A DNA stretch of 64,000 nt from Tetmemena sp. SeJ-2015 (Eukaryota > Ciliophora > Spirotrichea > Sporadotrichida > Oxytrichidae). Made by a program: the position numbers and the translations under genes. The notes beneath the pieces were generated by a model. The model was not told the origin of the DNA. It was given only the letters and a program-made list of their open reading frames with translations, and ran no database searches. The stretch spans positions 1 to 64,000 of the forward strand of contig JAJKFJ010022210.1 in NCBI GenBank assembly GCA_027382625.1, written 5' to 3'. Positions 46,767-57,815 of the stretch are shown here, one piece after another (position 1 is the stretch's first letter; every line of letters begins with the position of its first letter).

Positions 46767-48039
46767 TCATTTATTCTATAAAGAGTTGCTTTAGGCTATC
46801 TCTTTAAAATATATTTGAGAGCTATTATCTTACTTAATGAAGAAAAGCTATTTGATTCCTATCTATCTTGTTTCAGATGCATCAAATTTCATTTTACAAT
46901 TATGAGTTTTACCTTTAATATCTATTTAAAAGTCTATTATTCCTTCTTTAACTCCTTTATTTATTACAAATTAAATCTTTTCTTCAACTTTTATTCTGTT
47001 AAAAATGAGCCTAATTTCGTATTTTCTAAAGTCCATTAAAAATATGTAAACTTCATTTAAGCTCACTTCATCCTGAAGAACGCTCAAAATAATGAATGGC
47101 TCACTATTTCTATGTAAAGACTTCAAAATATTTTTAGCTTCTTATAATTTAAGAGCGTCAAATATTATAAGTTAAATATCCTTGTTTTCCTTTAGAATGC
47201 TGCCTTATAATGAATTGGTGAAATTAAAACTTAGCTTATTGAGTTGATCTATTCTTTGCTAAATCTCTCTACTTATTCTCCAAACTTTAGTTTTAAGATT
47301 ACAACACTTAGAAAATTCTTTAATCATCATATCGCTACAAAAGCAACCCAAAATTTGAAGACTTTCTATTTCCGTGTGATTTTAAAAAAATTGGAAAAAT
47401 CAAGAGTGAAGTCTCAAAAGCCAGATTTTTGTCCTAATTGTTCGAGGTAATAATACATATTACTCATTCATTATTTAGATTACTTTCTCAAATTAGTCTA
47501 ATTATTTGTTCTAAAATTAATACTAAGATTCACAATTAACTAAGCTGCCTTTCATTAAAACTGTTGTGAAAAGCTCCTTTAAATATAAGTCAAAATCTTT
47601 AATTGAAAAATTATTTAAATATATTTTTCTAGGAATTACTAGCTAAGTGAGTCCTTTCCTGAGCTCCTTTAGAATTTCAGAACACTCTGAAATGCTTCCA
47701 TTACATTCGATGTCAATGAAGACTCTCTTGGATGTGAAATATCGAAGCTTCTTAAGAAAAAGAGCAGCTGTTTGTTAAACTTAGGAAAATTCTGTTTTGT
47801 GCACATCAATTCAAACGTTGTAACTTTTGGCAAAGTTAAGTATATAGTTTTCTACTGTTCTTGCTTTATTTAATTGGAGGCTTGACGCAATAAATTGCTA
47901 GAGATCTGGTTTCAGGGATTCTATTCTTTAGCTACAAAAGGCTTTCTCGATTTCAGGTACTCAATTTTGAGATAATCTTGAAGCAAAATGCAAGCTCAAG
48001 ATGCTCAAAAATAATTAATCTTAAGTTTGGAAAAAGCAT
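46767..48039 (-). pseudogene. M25: family member (cassette type B) with early TGA
   Basis: ATG 48039: M-L-F-P-N-L-R-L-I-I-F-E-H-L-E-L-A-F-C-F and I-S-K-L-S-T, then TGA, then N-R-E-S-L-L. Further shifts separate A-I-Y-C-V-K-P-P from the middle. Conserved parts include I-E-S-L-x-I-L-G-C-F-C-S-D-M-M-I-K-E-F-S-K and the S-S-x-I-Y-F-K-E-I-A end with TGA 46769-46767. The region 47640-47800 is nearly identical to 55660-55850 of M30. TGAATATTCA at 48088-48097. Confidence 0.65.
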
Positions 48040-48087
48040 TTTATAAATATAAACTCTTTTTTCAATCATAAATGTAAGGTCAATGTG

Positions 48088-48097
48088 TGAATATTCA
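48088..48097. promoter_or_regulatory. upstream palindrome of M25
   Basis: TGAATATTCA, perfect 10-bp palindrome 49-58 bp upstream of the M25 start codon. Confidence 0.4.
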
Positions 48098-48506
48098 AAA
48101 ATATAAACTATTAAATTCTTTTTTGGGCCTTTTAATAAATTTTTTTATCGATTTAATTTTAATTTGTTTTAAATTAATGAAATTATTTGATGATCTTATT
48201 TAATTTTAAATTTATAAAATTTTACAGGAAATATAATCTGTTTTTCAAATTTTAGAATATTAATTATTCAAAATTCAACTTGAATTAAGTTTGAGATAAA
48301 TTCCTTATTTAATACCCTGGCATTTTTTGCTTTAAAAATCAATTTCTATTTCATTCTAGTTAAAAAGAATTTTCAGGCTTATAATATATATTTAAAACTT
48401 TAAATAATGAATTTAAATCGTATATATTTTTTATAAAAATCAAATTTCTCATGGCTATATTTTAAATTATAAATGCAAGCAAATTTCTTATAAATTTTAT
48501 TGTTCC
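48098..48506. other. spacer between M25 and M26
   Basis: AT-rich; no further feature seen. Confidence 0.4.
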
Positions 48507-49778
48507 TCAGATTTTTGTGAAAGTAATTTCTTTGAAATATAGTTTAGACCTGCACTTGCAATCTGAAAATGTTAATTTGTAATTTTATCCAAAACTATTT
48601 TCTAAATTCTTCTCTATAATTGTCTTAACTGTCTTCCAATTATTTGCTTTTTAAAATTAGAATTCCATTATCTTTTGTTATGAATTATCTGAATCTGATT
48701 TCCAATTAAATGAACTTTAGACTTTTAATCTTGGAACAATTAGTCTTATTTTAAACTTTCTAAAGAACCTAAATAAATTCAAAGCATCTTATATACATAC
48801 CTCGTCTTCCATAACTTCCGCTACTATTGAAGGCCTTGAATTTATAAAGATATGAGAAAGAATTGGTTATAATTTTTAAAACTTAGCTACTTGGAATTCT
48901 AGGTATTCTAAATTTCTTAGGTTTAAGAGAATAAGACCTTGCATATTTTTACTCATTTTAAATTTTTCCATTTTAGATCGGAAAGATTCATCACATAAAT
49001 TATCATTGATTTTCCAAATTAATGACTTTATGTTCGTATATTTTGAAAATTCTTTCAGCATGAGCTTGGTGCAATAACAATTTATTATTGTTAAATTTTC
49101 TATTTTTTGGCTTAAGTAAATTTTCAAAAAGGGTAAGCAACAATTTTTGAAAGTTAATTGTTTTTTTGGAATATAATCCTTCGCAAAAATACTCATTTTT
49201 TATCTTGTTTTTAACTACATTATAAAATTCCAGCATATTCAAAGAATCTCTTTGCAATTTATCTAGATGTTCTTTATAGAAGATTGAGTTAGAAAATTTT
49301 ATTGTTGTAAACTACTCACTATTTAGTAATCTAATTTCTGTGTCAAATTTTGAATTCACATAGTAAATGTTTCTAGGCATGATCTTTTAAATTTACCCCA
49401 ATCCAATCTCCAAAATTAGTAAAGTAGTTATTGGAAAGTTTCCAGATAACTTGACATCTATATGAACAAAATTTTGAGTATAGTTCACCAACTAAGAGAT
49501 AAAAGTTTAAGCTGATTTCTCGTATTTCAAAATTCTTTGTGCTTCGTATTTAAAATTAGCTTGTATGCTTTTGCAAATGAAAACAAATATCTTTCTTGAT
49601 TTCTATTAAGCTGAGGAGGATCTAAGCACTTTATTTTTAATGCAGGACAGCGCTCTATTCTATTCTTGAGTGAGAGGAGTTACTCTCTTATCAAGTGACT
49701 AAGTTTTGAAATTTCCTTGAAGTTAAAAGTTAAGTCTAAATTTTAGAAAATCTAGAGCTTTAAATTTATTGAAAGCAT
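48507..49778 (-). CDS. M26: family member (cassette type C) with small frameshifts
   Basis: ATG 49778 opens M-L-S-I-N-L-K-L-x-I-F-x-N-L-D-L-T-F-N-F-K and I-S-K-L-S-H. Frameshifts lie near 49540 (after N-T-K-H-K-E) and near 49200. The long clean part 49196-48876 includes L-T-F-K-N-C-C-L-P-F, L-T-I-I-N-C-Y-C-T-K-L-M, S-L-I-W-K-I-N-D and L-E-Y-L-E-F-Q-V-A-K-F. The C-terminus S-K-L-Y-F-K-E-I-T-F-T-K-I is followed by TGA 48509-48507. Sister of M28, M31, M33 and M36. Confidence 0.7.
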
Positions 49779-49835
49779 ATTTATTTTTAGAATATATTTT
49801 CTGGATTATTTAGCTGAGATAATTTAAAGAATTAC

Positions 49836-49845
49836 TGAATATTCA
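49836..49845. promoter_or_regulatory. upstream palindrome of M26
   Basis: TGAATATTCA, 58-67 bp upstream of the M26 start codon. Confidence 0.4.
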
Positions 49846-49986
49846 ATAAATTAAGTAAAAGGTATTAAAATTTATGTAAAATTTATCATGAATTGTCTGG
49901 ATTTTAAATTATGGCAAAAGTGACTGAGAGGTTAGAGGAAAGTTTTTTTAACTTTTATCCAATTTAGATATTATATTTTAATTATT

Positions 49987-50003
49987 CTCTCTCTCTCTCT
50001 CTC
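49987..50003. repeat. (CT)n microsatellite
   Basis: Uninterrupted alternating C and T, 17 nt. Confidence 0.9.
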
Positions 50004-50204
50004 CTATAATTATGGAGCATATATATAATAATTGAAATGCAATATCTGCGCCAGTTATATTTCTAAGTTGCAGCAGTTTTCCTTTCAATTTAAATTAGAT
50101 GATGACTTGAAAAAGTGTTTATTTGCATATTTAAAGATTTATAAATATTAATTGGGAGAGAATATTTAAACTTAAGCTTTATATTATTTTTAATTGCACT
50201 AAGT

Positions 50205-50221
50205 TATATATATATATATAT
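50205..50221. repeat. (TA)n microsatellite
   Basis: Uninterrupted alternating T and A, 17 nt. Confidence 0.9.
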
Positions 50222-50424
50222 CCCAATTATAATGCCAAATTATTTAAGATGAATTCTTTCCAATTCTTGAAAATAAACATTAAATACTCCAATTCATTAC
50301 TCCATAAAATAAGAGAATTAAACCTTTGACTTCTTTTCTTGCTGTAATAATTATCACTTACAGTAATACTATAAATATTTAACAAATTATTCCAAATTAG
50401 AAAAGATTTTTAACTTAATTTTTA

Positions 50425-51844
50425 TCAAAAACTGCTAAAGGTTATCTCTTTGATATATAAATTTGAATTACAACCTGGACTTATGAAATAAAGCTTTCTA
50501 TATCCTTACTTGCTCGCTTTCACTTCAGCCTCAACTATCATCATTTATTAAATTTGAGTTTAACCCTCTTAAACTAATTCAAAGTCTATTCTTTTTCCAT
50601 TAAATCCTAGATCATATATCCAGCTAAACATTTCTTGCACTTTTATTCTGTGTACATAAAGAGATATATAGTACTTTTTTAATTACATTATAAAATTATA
50701 AGCTTCATGGAAGCTCAATTCTTCCTGTAGAATATATATACTAATTCTAGGTTGGCAATTTTTGTTCAAATAAGCCAAATTCGTGTATGCTTCAGCTAAT
50801 TTACGCACATCAAAAGATAGGTAATTGAGGCATTTATTCTTCTTTATAATGACGCCTTAAAATGCATTTGAGAGACTCACCCCAACCTAGCTGAGTGGTC
50901 CCCATTTTTGCTCTAGCTCATTATGAACTCTCCAAATTATAGTCTTAAGATTACAGCACTTAGAAAATTCCTTGATCATCATATCACTGCAAAACAGTCA
51001 AAAACATCCAGTGTTTCTATTTCACTGTGATTTTGAAAACTTAAAATAAATAAAATAAAATAAATAGTTAAGGAATTAAGATCCCCTAACGGGCATATAA
51101 TACTTAATCGATTTAAAGTAATTCACAGGCGTAACTCCTTGATCAGTTGTGCCACGTCACCGCGAAAGCCCACCGTTTTGTAAACTTAAAAAAATCAAGA
51201 TAGAATAATCTAAGATCAACTCTCTTGTTTTTATTTTTCAAGGTATTTATGCATAGTATGTATTAGTTGCTTGTATGTATTCATCAAACAAGAATTAGTC
51301 AAATTAATTTTTCAAAAAAATAATCTAAAGATTCAAATAAGACTATAGAATTATTCACAGAGACAGTTGAAAATTATTCTCTGACAAGTAAATCGAAGTC
51401 GTGTTTAAATTAACGATTTACATATGTTATTTATCTTGGAGCAAGAAGCTGCGTTTACCCCTTTTATAGCTCTTTTAATATTTAAGGGCCCTTTGAAATT
51501 TCTTTAATACTTTTTATATCAATGAAGATCCTATTAGATGTAAAATATCGAAGTTTCTTAAGAAATATAGCTTCTGACTCTAATACTTATTAAAAATTAG
51601 TTTTTAGCATATCTATGATTAGAGTGTAGCTTTTAGCAAATAGAAGTATATAGCTTTTATTGTTCTTGGTCTATTTAATTGGGGGCTCGCTGCAATAAAT
51701 TCTTAGAGAATTTTTCTCATGGATTCTGTTCTTAAGATGTAGAAGGCTTTCTCTAGTTGAGGTGTCCAATTTTGAGATAATCCTAAAGCAAAATGTCACT
51801 TCGAGATACTCGAAAATCAACAATCTTAAGTTAGTGAAGAGCAT
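50425..51844 (-). pseudogene. M27: family member (cassette type B) with a 145-bp insert
   Basis: ATG 51844 gives M-L-F-T-N-L-R-L-L-I-F-E-Y-L-E-V-T-F-C-F and I-S-K-L-D-T-S-T-R. The frame is open past R-I-F-I-D-I-K to about 51375. The insert (51031-51175) splits the segment before I-E-T-L-D-V-F-D-C-F. Joined, it reads L-I-F-L-S-F-Q-N-H-S-E-I-E-T-L, parallel to L-I-F-L-K-I-Q-N-P-A-E-I-E-N-L in M30. One T is missing before S-D-M-M-I-K-E-F-S-K. The end N-L-Y-I-K-E-I-T-F-S-S-F has TGA 50427-50425. The type-A gene expected to its left in the cassette order is absent. Confidence 0.7.
51031..51175. mobile_element. 145-bp GC-richer insert in M27
   Basis: Flanked by TTTTGAAAACTTAAAA (51031-51046) and TTTTGTAAACTTAAAA (51176-51191), a 16-bp direct repeat with one mismatch. 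The interior is the sharpest GC peak of this region. The subterminal GGAATTAAGATCCCCTAACG (from 51072) matches the motif in the M16 and M19 inserts. On the minus strand TGGCACAACTGATCAAGG (51154-51137) resembles a tRNA A box, and GGGGATCTTAATTCC (51086-51072) loosely resembles a B box. It is IES-like or SINE-like. No complete tRNA fold can be drawn. Confidence 0.6.
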
Positions 51845-52232
51845 TATAATTTATAAATATATATTCTTTGAATAATTAGTTTAGCTTAAAATTCAAATAT
51901 TCAGAAATGTATCAAAAATTGACAAATTTTGGAAACAATTATTTCTATTAATTTAGTCATTCTCTTTTTATATAAATATACATTTTAGATATTTTCTCTC
52001 CATAAAATAATTTAAAATTAACAAAGATATATTTTTAAATTTTTGAATTTTCATAAATGCAATTTTAGAATCTTTATTTTTTAATTTATGTTCATAGTTT
52101 AAATCATAAATTTTAATTAATTTATTTAGTAATTTCATCAGAATAATATTACAAATAATCATTCATAAAGTGTTTCTTTTAAAAATTCAAAATTATAATA
52201 TCTCTGTCTTATCTTTATAAATTATTTTTTTC
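51845..52232. other. spacer between M27 and M28
   Basis: AT-rich. A weak GAATATTC-like site (CAAATATTCAG, near 51895) lies about 50 bp upstream of M27. Nothing else. Confidence 0.4.
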
Positions 52233-53498
52233 TCAAAATTTTGCGAATATGATTTCTTTGATATACAATTTCGACTTGAGTTTACAATCGAAATATTTTA
52301 CTTTGTAATACCCTTCATTATTCTTTGCTCTTTTCTATTTAATTTATGTTTTGATAGTATTATTATTCGCTGTATTTAAGAATGAGAACTCCATTACATT
52401 TTGCTTTTAATCTTCATCGATTTTCAATTTAAGCGGGCTTTAGACTCTTAATCTTGGAATATAAAGTTTGATCTAAAACTTTTTAAAGAACCTAAAAAAA
52501 TCTAAGCTATCTTAAATGCAGACTTCATCTTACATAACTTCAATTACTATTTTTGGCCTCACCTTAAAAGAGATATGAGAGAGAATTCCCTAAATTTTAT
52601 CAAACTTAACTGTTTAAAATTCTAGATACTCCAAAATTTTTTAATTTTAGAGTATATAACCCTTGATATTTCTACTAAGCTTCAATTTTTCCATATATTT
52701 TATGAAAGATTTCACACATTAATCATCCTCTATTTTCCAAATTATTTACTTCAAATTGGGATATCTTGAGAATTCTTTGAGCATGAATTTGCTGCAATAG
52801 CAGCTTATTACTGTCAGCTTCTCTATGCTCTGGCTAATATAGGTTCCGAAAAAAGGTAGGCAGCAATTCTTAAAAGATAGTTCTTTAGTCCGAATCTAAA
52901 ATTAGTAATCTTCTTCTTCTTATTTTTCTGCATTCTCTATTGCATTATGGAACTCTAATGTATTATATTTTTCTTTTGTGAGTTGTTCATGAAATTTTTC
53001 GAACAATATTAGGCTCTCAATATTTATAGTTTAAAATATATCCCTCCATATTAAACTGAAATCTACTTTAAAAATTCAATTTTTTCGGAATAGATTTCCA
53101 GCAAAAAGAAATTTATTTGATTTAATAATTTAAAATATTGAGATTTCAATTTAAATACGGCCATCTTACTCCACATCTATATAAACTAAATTGTCACTGT
53201 ATTTTACCAGTTTGGTGAGGAATCTTTCAGCTGAATTATCGTACTAAGAAAATTTTTTTTAGTCTCCAACGAAAACTAATTTGTAAGCATTTGCAAATGA
53301 AAACAAGTAGCTCTCTTGATTTTCATTAAGCTGAGGAGGGTCAATGCATTTTATTATTAGAGGAGGGTTGTCATCCAAAATGCTTTTAAGTTGCAGAAGT
53401 TAATCTCTAACCTTTTTGTTTAGCTTTGAGATGTTCTTGAAGTTGAAAGTTATATCTAAGTATTTAAAAATACAGAGTCTTAAATTTTCTGTGAGCAT
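52233..53498 (-). CDS. M28: full-length family member (type C) with one in-frame TGA
   Basis: 422 codons in one frame from ATG 53498 to TGA 52235-52233. Codon 141 (53078-53076) is TGA after L-F-R-K-N, where M36 has leucine (TTA); M31 has TGA in the same column. Landmarks are L-R-L-C-I-F-K-Y-L-D-I-T-F-N-F, I-S-K-L-N-K-K, V-Y-I-D-V-E, L-S-F-K-N-C-C-L-P-F, L-T-V-I-S-C-Y-C-S-K-F-M, I-I-W-K-I-E-D-D, L-E-Y-L-E-F and K-L-Y-I-K-E-I-I-F-A-K-F. Upstream palindrome TGAATATTCA at 53561-53570. Confidence 0.8.
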
Positions 53499-53560
53499 TT
53501 TTTTTAATTGTTTAACAAATAATATTGATTACTATAAAATTCAAATTATTATAGAAACAT

Positions 53561-53570
53561 TGAATATTCA
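53561..53570. promoter_or_regulatory. upstream palindrome of M28
   Basis: TGAATATTCA, 63-72 bp upstream of the M28 start codon. The flanking sequence is also shared with M33 (ATTATAGAAA-ATTGAATATTCAATTTCA). Confidence 0.45.
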
Positions 53571-53939
53571 ATTTCACGTTTAGCAAATTAAAACAAGAGA
53601 TAACAAATTTTCATTTCTATTTTTAAGTTCAGATTGTTAATTAAGTATTTATATTCAGAGGATAATTAAATATTAATAAAAATAAGTTAAATTTTTATTG
53701 AAATTAATAAAAAAAATGCCGGTTATTGCTTAAAACATGGATTGATTATTTTGAACACTGTATTTTAAATTCCATTAACATTTTAAATTTAAAGTAACAC
53801 TGCTCTAATTGAGAAAAAAAAAACTGATTTTTGCCCTTCTTATATTAAAAGTAAATAACTTTAAGTTTTGAAATTTCATTTTAAAAAAAAACTTTAAAGA
53901 GAGAATTTTAAATTGTTAAAATAATTACAAAATGCCTAA
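53571..53939. other. spacer between M28 and M29
   Basis: AT-rich, no gene seen. Confidence 0.4.
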
Positions 53940-54690
53940 ATACCCACTTCAACTTCTTTGACCATTTAAATATCCTCAGACTAGCTGCTTTTAAGAATGT
54001 TAGCATTTTTCAATTTTCTCCAATTTAGTTACATCAAACTCAAGATATTTTAATTTTTAAAGATACGCTCTTGAAGTTTTTAATTTTTTATACCCTTGTC
54101 GCCTAAATGATCATCTTGATCTGTCTTAACTTCCTCAGTTAGCTTCCAAACTAAACTTTGCTCAAGACACTCATAAAATATAAATTTATCATAACATAAC
54201 TGCAACTACTATTTATTATTGAGAGCTTCTCCAAACTTTCATTTAAAAACTTAGCTAGTACAGGGATTGAAAAAATTATAAAACTCACTCTTTTAAAATG
54301 ACTTCTTTATATTCATTTTTTGATTAGGTTAAATTCATCGATGACCTATTTGAATAAATACTCCTCATTTAAAATACCATTTATAAAATTATAACACTAT
54401 TCACAAAGCTAAAATATATTAAAAGATATATTTCTAAGTGTGAGCATTTCTAAGATCCTTTAACAATTTAAAAATATTAACTTCAACTCAAATTAGAAAA
54501 TCAATAATTCTAAATCAATTAAAACTTAATTAGCTAAAAATTATCAAGTTTTTATAAAAATAATTCTAATACTCTTAGTAACTCTTCGTTTTTTTCTTAG
54601 TCTTTTAAAATTAATCTGTAAAATTTAGTAAAGGTAGTACAACATACTCGAAGATTAGTAAATACAGATTAGAATTGAGAAATAAATTAA
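53940..54690 (-). pseudogene. M29: collapsed type-A family pseudogene
   Basis: The N-terminus reads L-N-S-N-L-Y-L-L-I-F-E-Y with no ATG. Roughly 50 codons are then missing before F-T-D then a lysine-rich stretch. Pieces of the M24-like middle (a W-K-L strand, the L-Y-L-E-F-D strand region at about 54030) can be recognised in shifting frames. At 750 bp it is little more than half length. It occupies the A position of the second full cassette. Confidence 0.6.
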
Positions 54691-54812
54691 TTTTTAATAA
54701 ATTTAGATGATAAATTAAAATATCTTTTACACAAATTGAACAAATTTATTAAAAATAAGATTATTTTTTAATTCTAATCTCCAAAACTATTTCCAGAATA
54801 TCATTAATTTTA

Positions 54813-56086
54813 TCAAAGGTTACTGTAGGTTATCTCCTTAAAATATATTTGAGAACTTTAGTCTTAATTAAAAAAGTAAAGCTATTTGTAACCTAACAAT
54901 CTTGCTCTTTCATCATGTGCATCAACTTTCACTTTTAAATTTTAAGTTTTACCTTTAATATCTATTTGAAAATCTATTATTTCTTCATTAACTCTTACTT
55001 TCAAAACAAAATTAAGCTTTCCTTCTATTTTTATTTTGTTAAAAGCGAGAATCATTTTGTATTTTTTATATTGCATTACAAAGCTTTAGACCTCATTTAT
55101 AAGTATTTCTTGCTGTAGTACGTATACAAGAATGAAGGGATCACTATTTCTATGCAGACAAGCCAGTATTTATTAAGCCTCTTCTAATTTATGCACATTA
55201 AAGTATAGTTTCTAAATAATTTTGATTTCATTGAGAATGCTTCCTTAAAAAGCAATTTTTAGACTCAAATCTCCCCTCTTGTACTAGTCAATTCCTTGAG
55301 AAAGCTTACTCTAGTATCTCCAAACTATTCTTTTAAGATTGCAGCATTTTTAAAGTTCCTTGATCATCATATCGCTAAACAAGCAGTTTGTAACTTCTAG
55401 ATTTTCTATTTCAGCGGGATTTTAAATTTTAAGAAAAATCAACTCAGAAAAATTAAACACCAATTCTTTTGTTCTAATTTTTCTAAGGTTGGATGAATAT
55501 TGTTCATCCATTAGTATTTATTCTCTCTCAAATTGTAGCTGGTCGAATTGATTGTTCTAAAATTAATTTTAAGACCCAAAATAAGTTATACAACCTTTAA
55601 TTGAAACAGTTGAAAAAAGTTCCCTTTAATATAAGTCAAAGTCTTAATTTGCTAAACGATTTTAGTATGCAATTTTTCTAGGTATTACTAGCTAAGTGAG
55701 TCCTTTCCTGAGCTCCTTTACTATGGAGGGACACTCTGAAATGCTTCCATTGCATTCTATGTCAATGAAGATCCTCTTGGATGTGAAATATCGAAGCTTC
55801 TTAAGAAAAAGAGCAGCAGTTTGTTATACTTAAGTAAATTCTTTTTTGGTGATATCTAGGAAAAGAGTGTAGCTTTTAGCAAAGAGAAGTATATAGCTTT
55901 TATTGTTCTTGCTCTATTTAATTGGGGGCTCGTTGCAATAAATTCTGAGAGAATTTTTCTCATGGATTCTGTTCTTAAGATGTAGAAGGCTTTCTCTAGT
56001 TGAGGTGTTCAATTTAGAAATAATCCTAAAGCAAAATGTCACTTCAAGATACTCGAAAATCAGCAATCTTAAGTTAGGAAGAGCAT
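54813..56086 (-). pseudogene. M30: type-B family member, mosaic, start frameshifted
   Basis: ATG 56086 reads M-L-F, after which one base is missing compared with M27 (ATGCTCTTCCTAAC against ATGCTCTTCACTAAC). With that repaired the N-terminus is N-L-R-L-L-I-F-E-Y-L-E-V-T-F-C-F. 55855-56080 is almost identical to M27 (51610-51840), whereas 55660-55850 is almost identical to M25 (47640-47800). Later parts: L-I-F-L-K-I, N-P-A-E-I-E-N-L-E-V-T-N-C-L-F-S-D-M-M-I-K-E-L, and S-S-x-I-Y-F-K-E-I-T-Y-S-N-L with TGA 54815-54813. Confidence 0.7.
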
Positions 56087-56511
56087 TATAATTTTGAATT
56101 ATAATATCTTTGGTTAATTCAAAGCTTATAAATAAATTGGATATTTAAATAAATATAGAAGTGCAAATAAAGATATAAATTTATTTATTTAATTCAATGA
56201 GATATCTGTATCTGACTTATATAATCTTAATGCCTCAATATTTTTCACGAATAATAAAAGGAATTAAATAAAATTTTATCCTTATCGTCATTCTAACTGT
56301 AACTTTAGGCCCATATATCTATTCTATTACATATAAAATAAAATGTACTATCATTAAATCTTAGAAAAATTATTTCAAACATTGATATAAAAAGTTGAAC
56401 CAATAATTAAAATATAAACTTATAAATTTGTTGAAATTCTAGTTAAATTTAATAATACAAGACCTTCTATATTAAAAAATATTAACTCTATTAATAAGAT
56501 CTCAATATATT
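56087..56511. other. spacer between M30 and M31
   Basis: AT-rich, 425 bp, nothing recognised. Confidence 0.4.
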
Positions 56512-57815
56512 CCTTTTCTGCAGATTTTCTAGAATAAAATTTCTTCGAAATACAGCTTCGACTTGAACTTACAATCCAGATACATTACTTTGCAGTATCC
56601 TTCATTTCCTTTTATCTGCTTAATTAATGTTTTTATTAACTTCTGGCTATTTAGTTTTTAGAATTAGAACTCCATTATCTTTTATCTTTAATCCTGATGA
56701 ATTATCCAATTAAGCGGACCTTCTACTCTTAATCTTGAAACTTTAAGTTTAATCTCAAATTTTCTAAAGAAATTAAATAAATCCAAAACATCTTTAATGT
56801 AAACTTCATCTTCCATAATCTTCACTATTATTTTAGGTCTAGATCTTATAAAGATATGAGAAAGAATCCCTTAAATTTTGTCAAATTTGGCTACCTAAAA
56901 TTCCAAGTATTCCAATTTTTGTAGGTTTTAGAGCATAAATCCTTTTATATTTCTACTAAGTTTAAATTTCTCCATCTATTTTATGAAAGATTCATCACAA
57001 TTATCATCCTCTATTTTCCAAATTATTTACTTCAAATTGGGATATCTTGAGAATTCTTTGAACATGAATTTGCTGCAATAGCAGTTTATTACTGTCAGCT
57101 TCTCTATGTGGTCACTAATGTATGTTCGACAAAAAGGAAGGCAACTATTCTTAAAGGCTATTTCTTTAGTTTTAATCTCCTATTCTCCGCCTTTTTCTTC
57201 TTTAGTTATACTATTTAGAAGATTATGGAGCGCTTGCATATTTAATTTCTCCCTCTCTAAATGGGTGAGATATTTTTCATATAAAAATATATTTGAAAAA
57301 TGTATGCATTTGAAAATTTGAAAATTTTTTGAATTGAATCCTGTTTAATATTTTCAATTCTTTCTGATAAGATTTCTGGCAATAACATATTCATTTGACT
57401 CCTCTCTTATGCGAGTGAATATGAAATACTCCTCTCTTATGCCAGTGAATATGGAACCTGAAAAAGAGAAATCCCTAAGAAACTCTAAATCTATATAAAC
57501 TTAATTCCTTATCTACTTAGAGAGATTATTTAGAAAATATTCAGCTGATTTCTCATACTTAATTCCATTTTCTTTATTGTCTGTATCAAAAATAAACTTG
57601 AAAGCTTTTGCAAACTAAAATATGTATTTTTCTATATTTTAATTAATTTGAGGAGGAACTAAGCATTTTATTGATAAAGCCGGGCATTCGTCTATTATAT
57701 TTTTGAGATGCAGTAGCTTCTCTCTAATTGTATGGTTTAGCTTTGAGATGTACTTGAAGTTGAAATTTAAATCTAAATTTTTGAAAATTTAGAGCTTTAC
57801 ATTATCTGGGAGCAT
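56512..57815 (-). CDS. M31: type-C family member with internal 10-codon duplication
   Basis: ATG 57815: M-L-P-D-N-V-K-L-x-I-F-K-N-L-D-L-N-F-N-F-K and I-S-K-L-N-H. After V-Y-I-D-L-E a perfect in-frame tandem repeat of 30 nt inserts ten residues (57398-57457). Codon 154 (57356-57354) is TGA after L-I-R-K-N. The second half is clean: I-A-F-K-N-S-C-L-P-F, L-T-V-I-N-C-Y-C-S-K-F-M, I-I-W-K-I-E-D-D-N, L-E-Y-L-E-F-Q-V-A-K-F and V-K-I-M-E-D-E-V. The usual terminal TGA is TGC here, so the frame reads five codons further to TGA 56514-56512. Confidence 0.75.
57398..57457. repeat. 30-bp tandem duplication within M31
   Basis: Two units starting ACTCCTCTCTTATGC, at 57398-57427 and 57428-57457, differing at a few positions. 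In frame with M31 (minus strand F-T-x-I-R-E-E). Confidence 0.9.

Larger units (their letters stand above)
49779..50424. other. spacer with two microsatellites
   Basis: 645 bp. Contains a (CT)n tract at 49987-50003, a (TA)n tract at 50205-50221 and the M26 upstream palindrome. No gene. Confidence 0.6.

Noticed and set aside
49987..50221. Microsatellites as origin or centromere signals
   Set aside because: Only 17 nt each and isolated; ordinary simple repeats.
51072..51154. A genuine tRNA gene in the M27 insert
   Set aside because: An A-box-like word is present but no anticodon stem, acceptor stem or proper T-loop (TTCRA) can be drawn.
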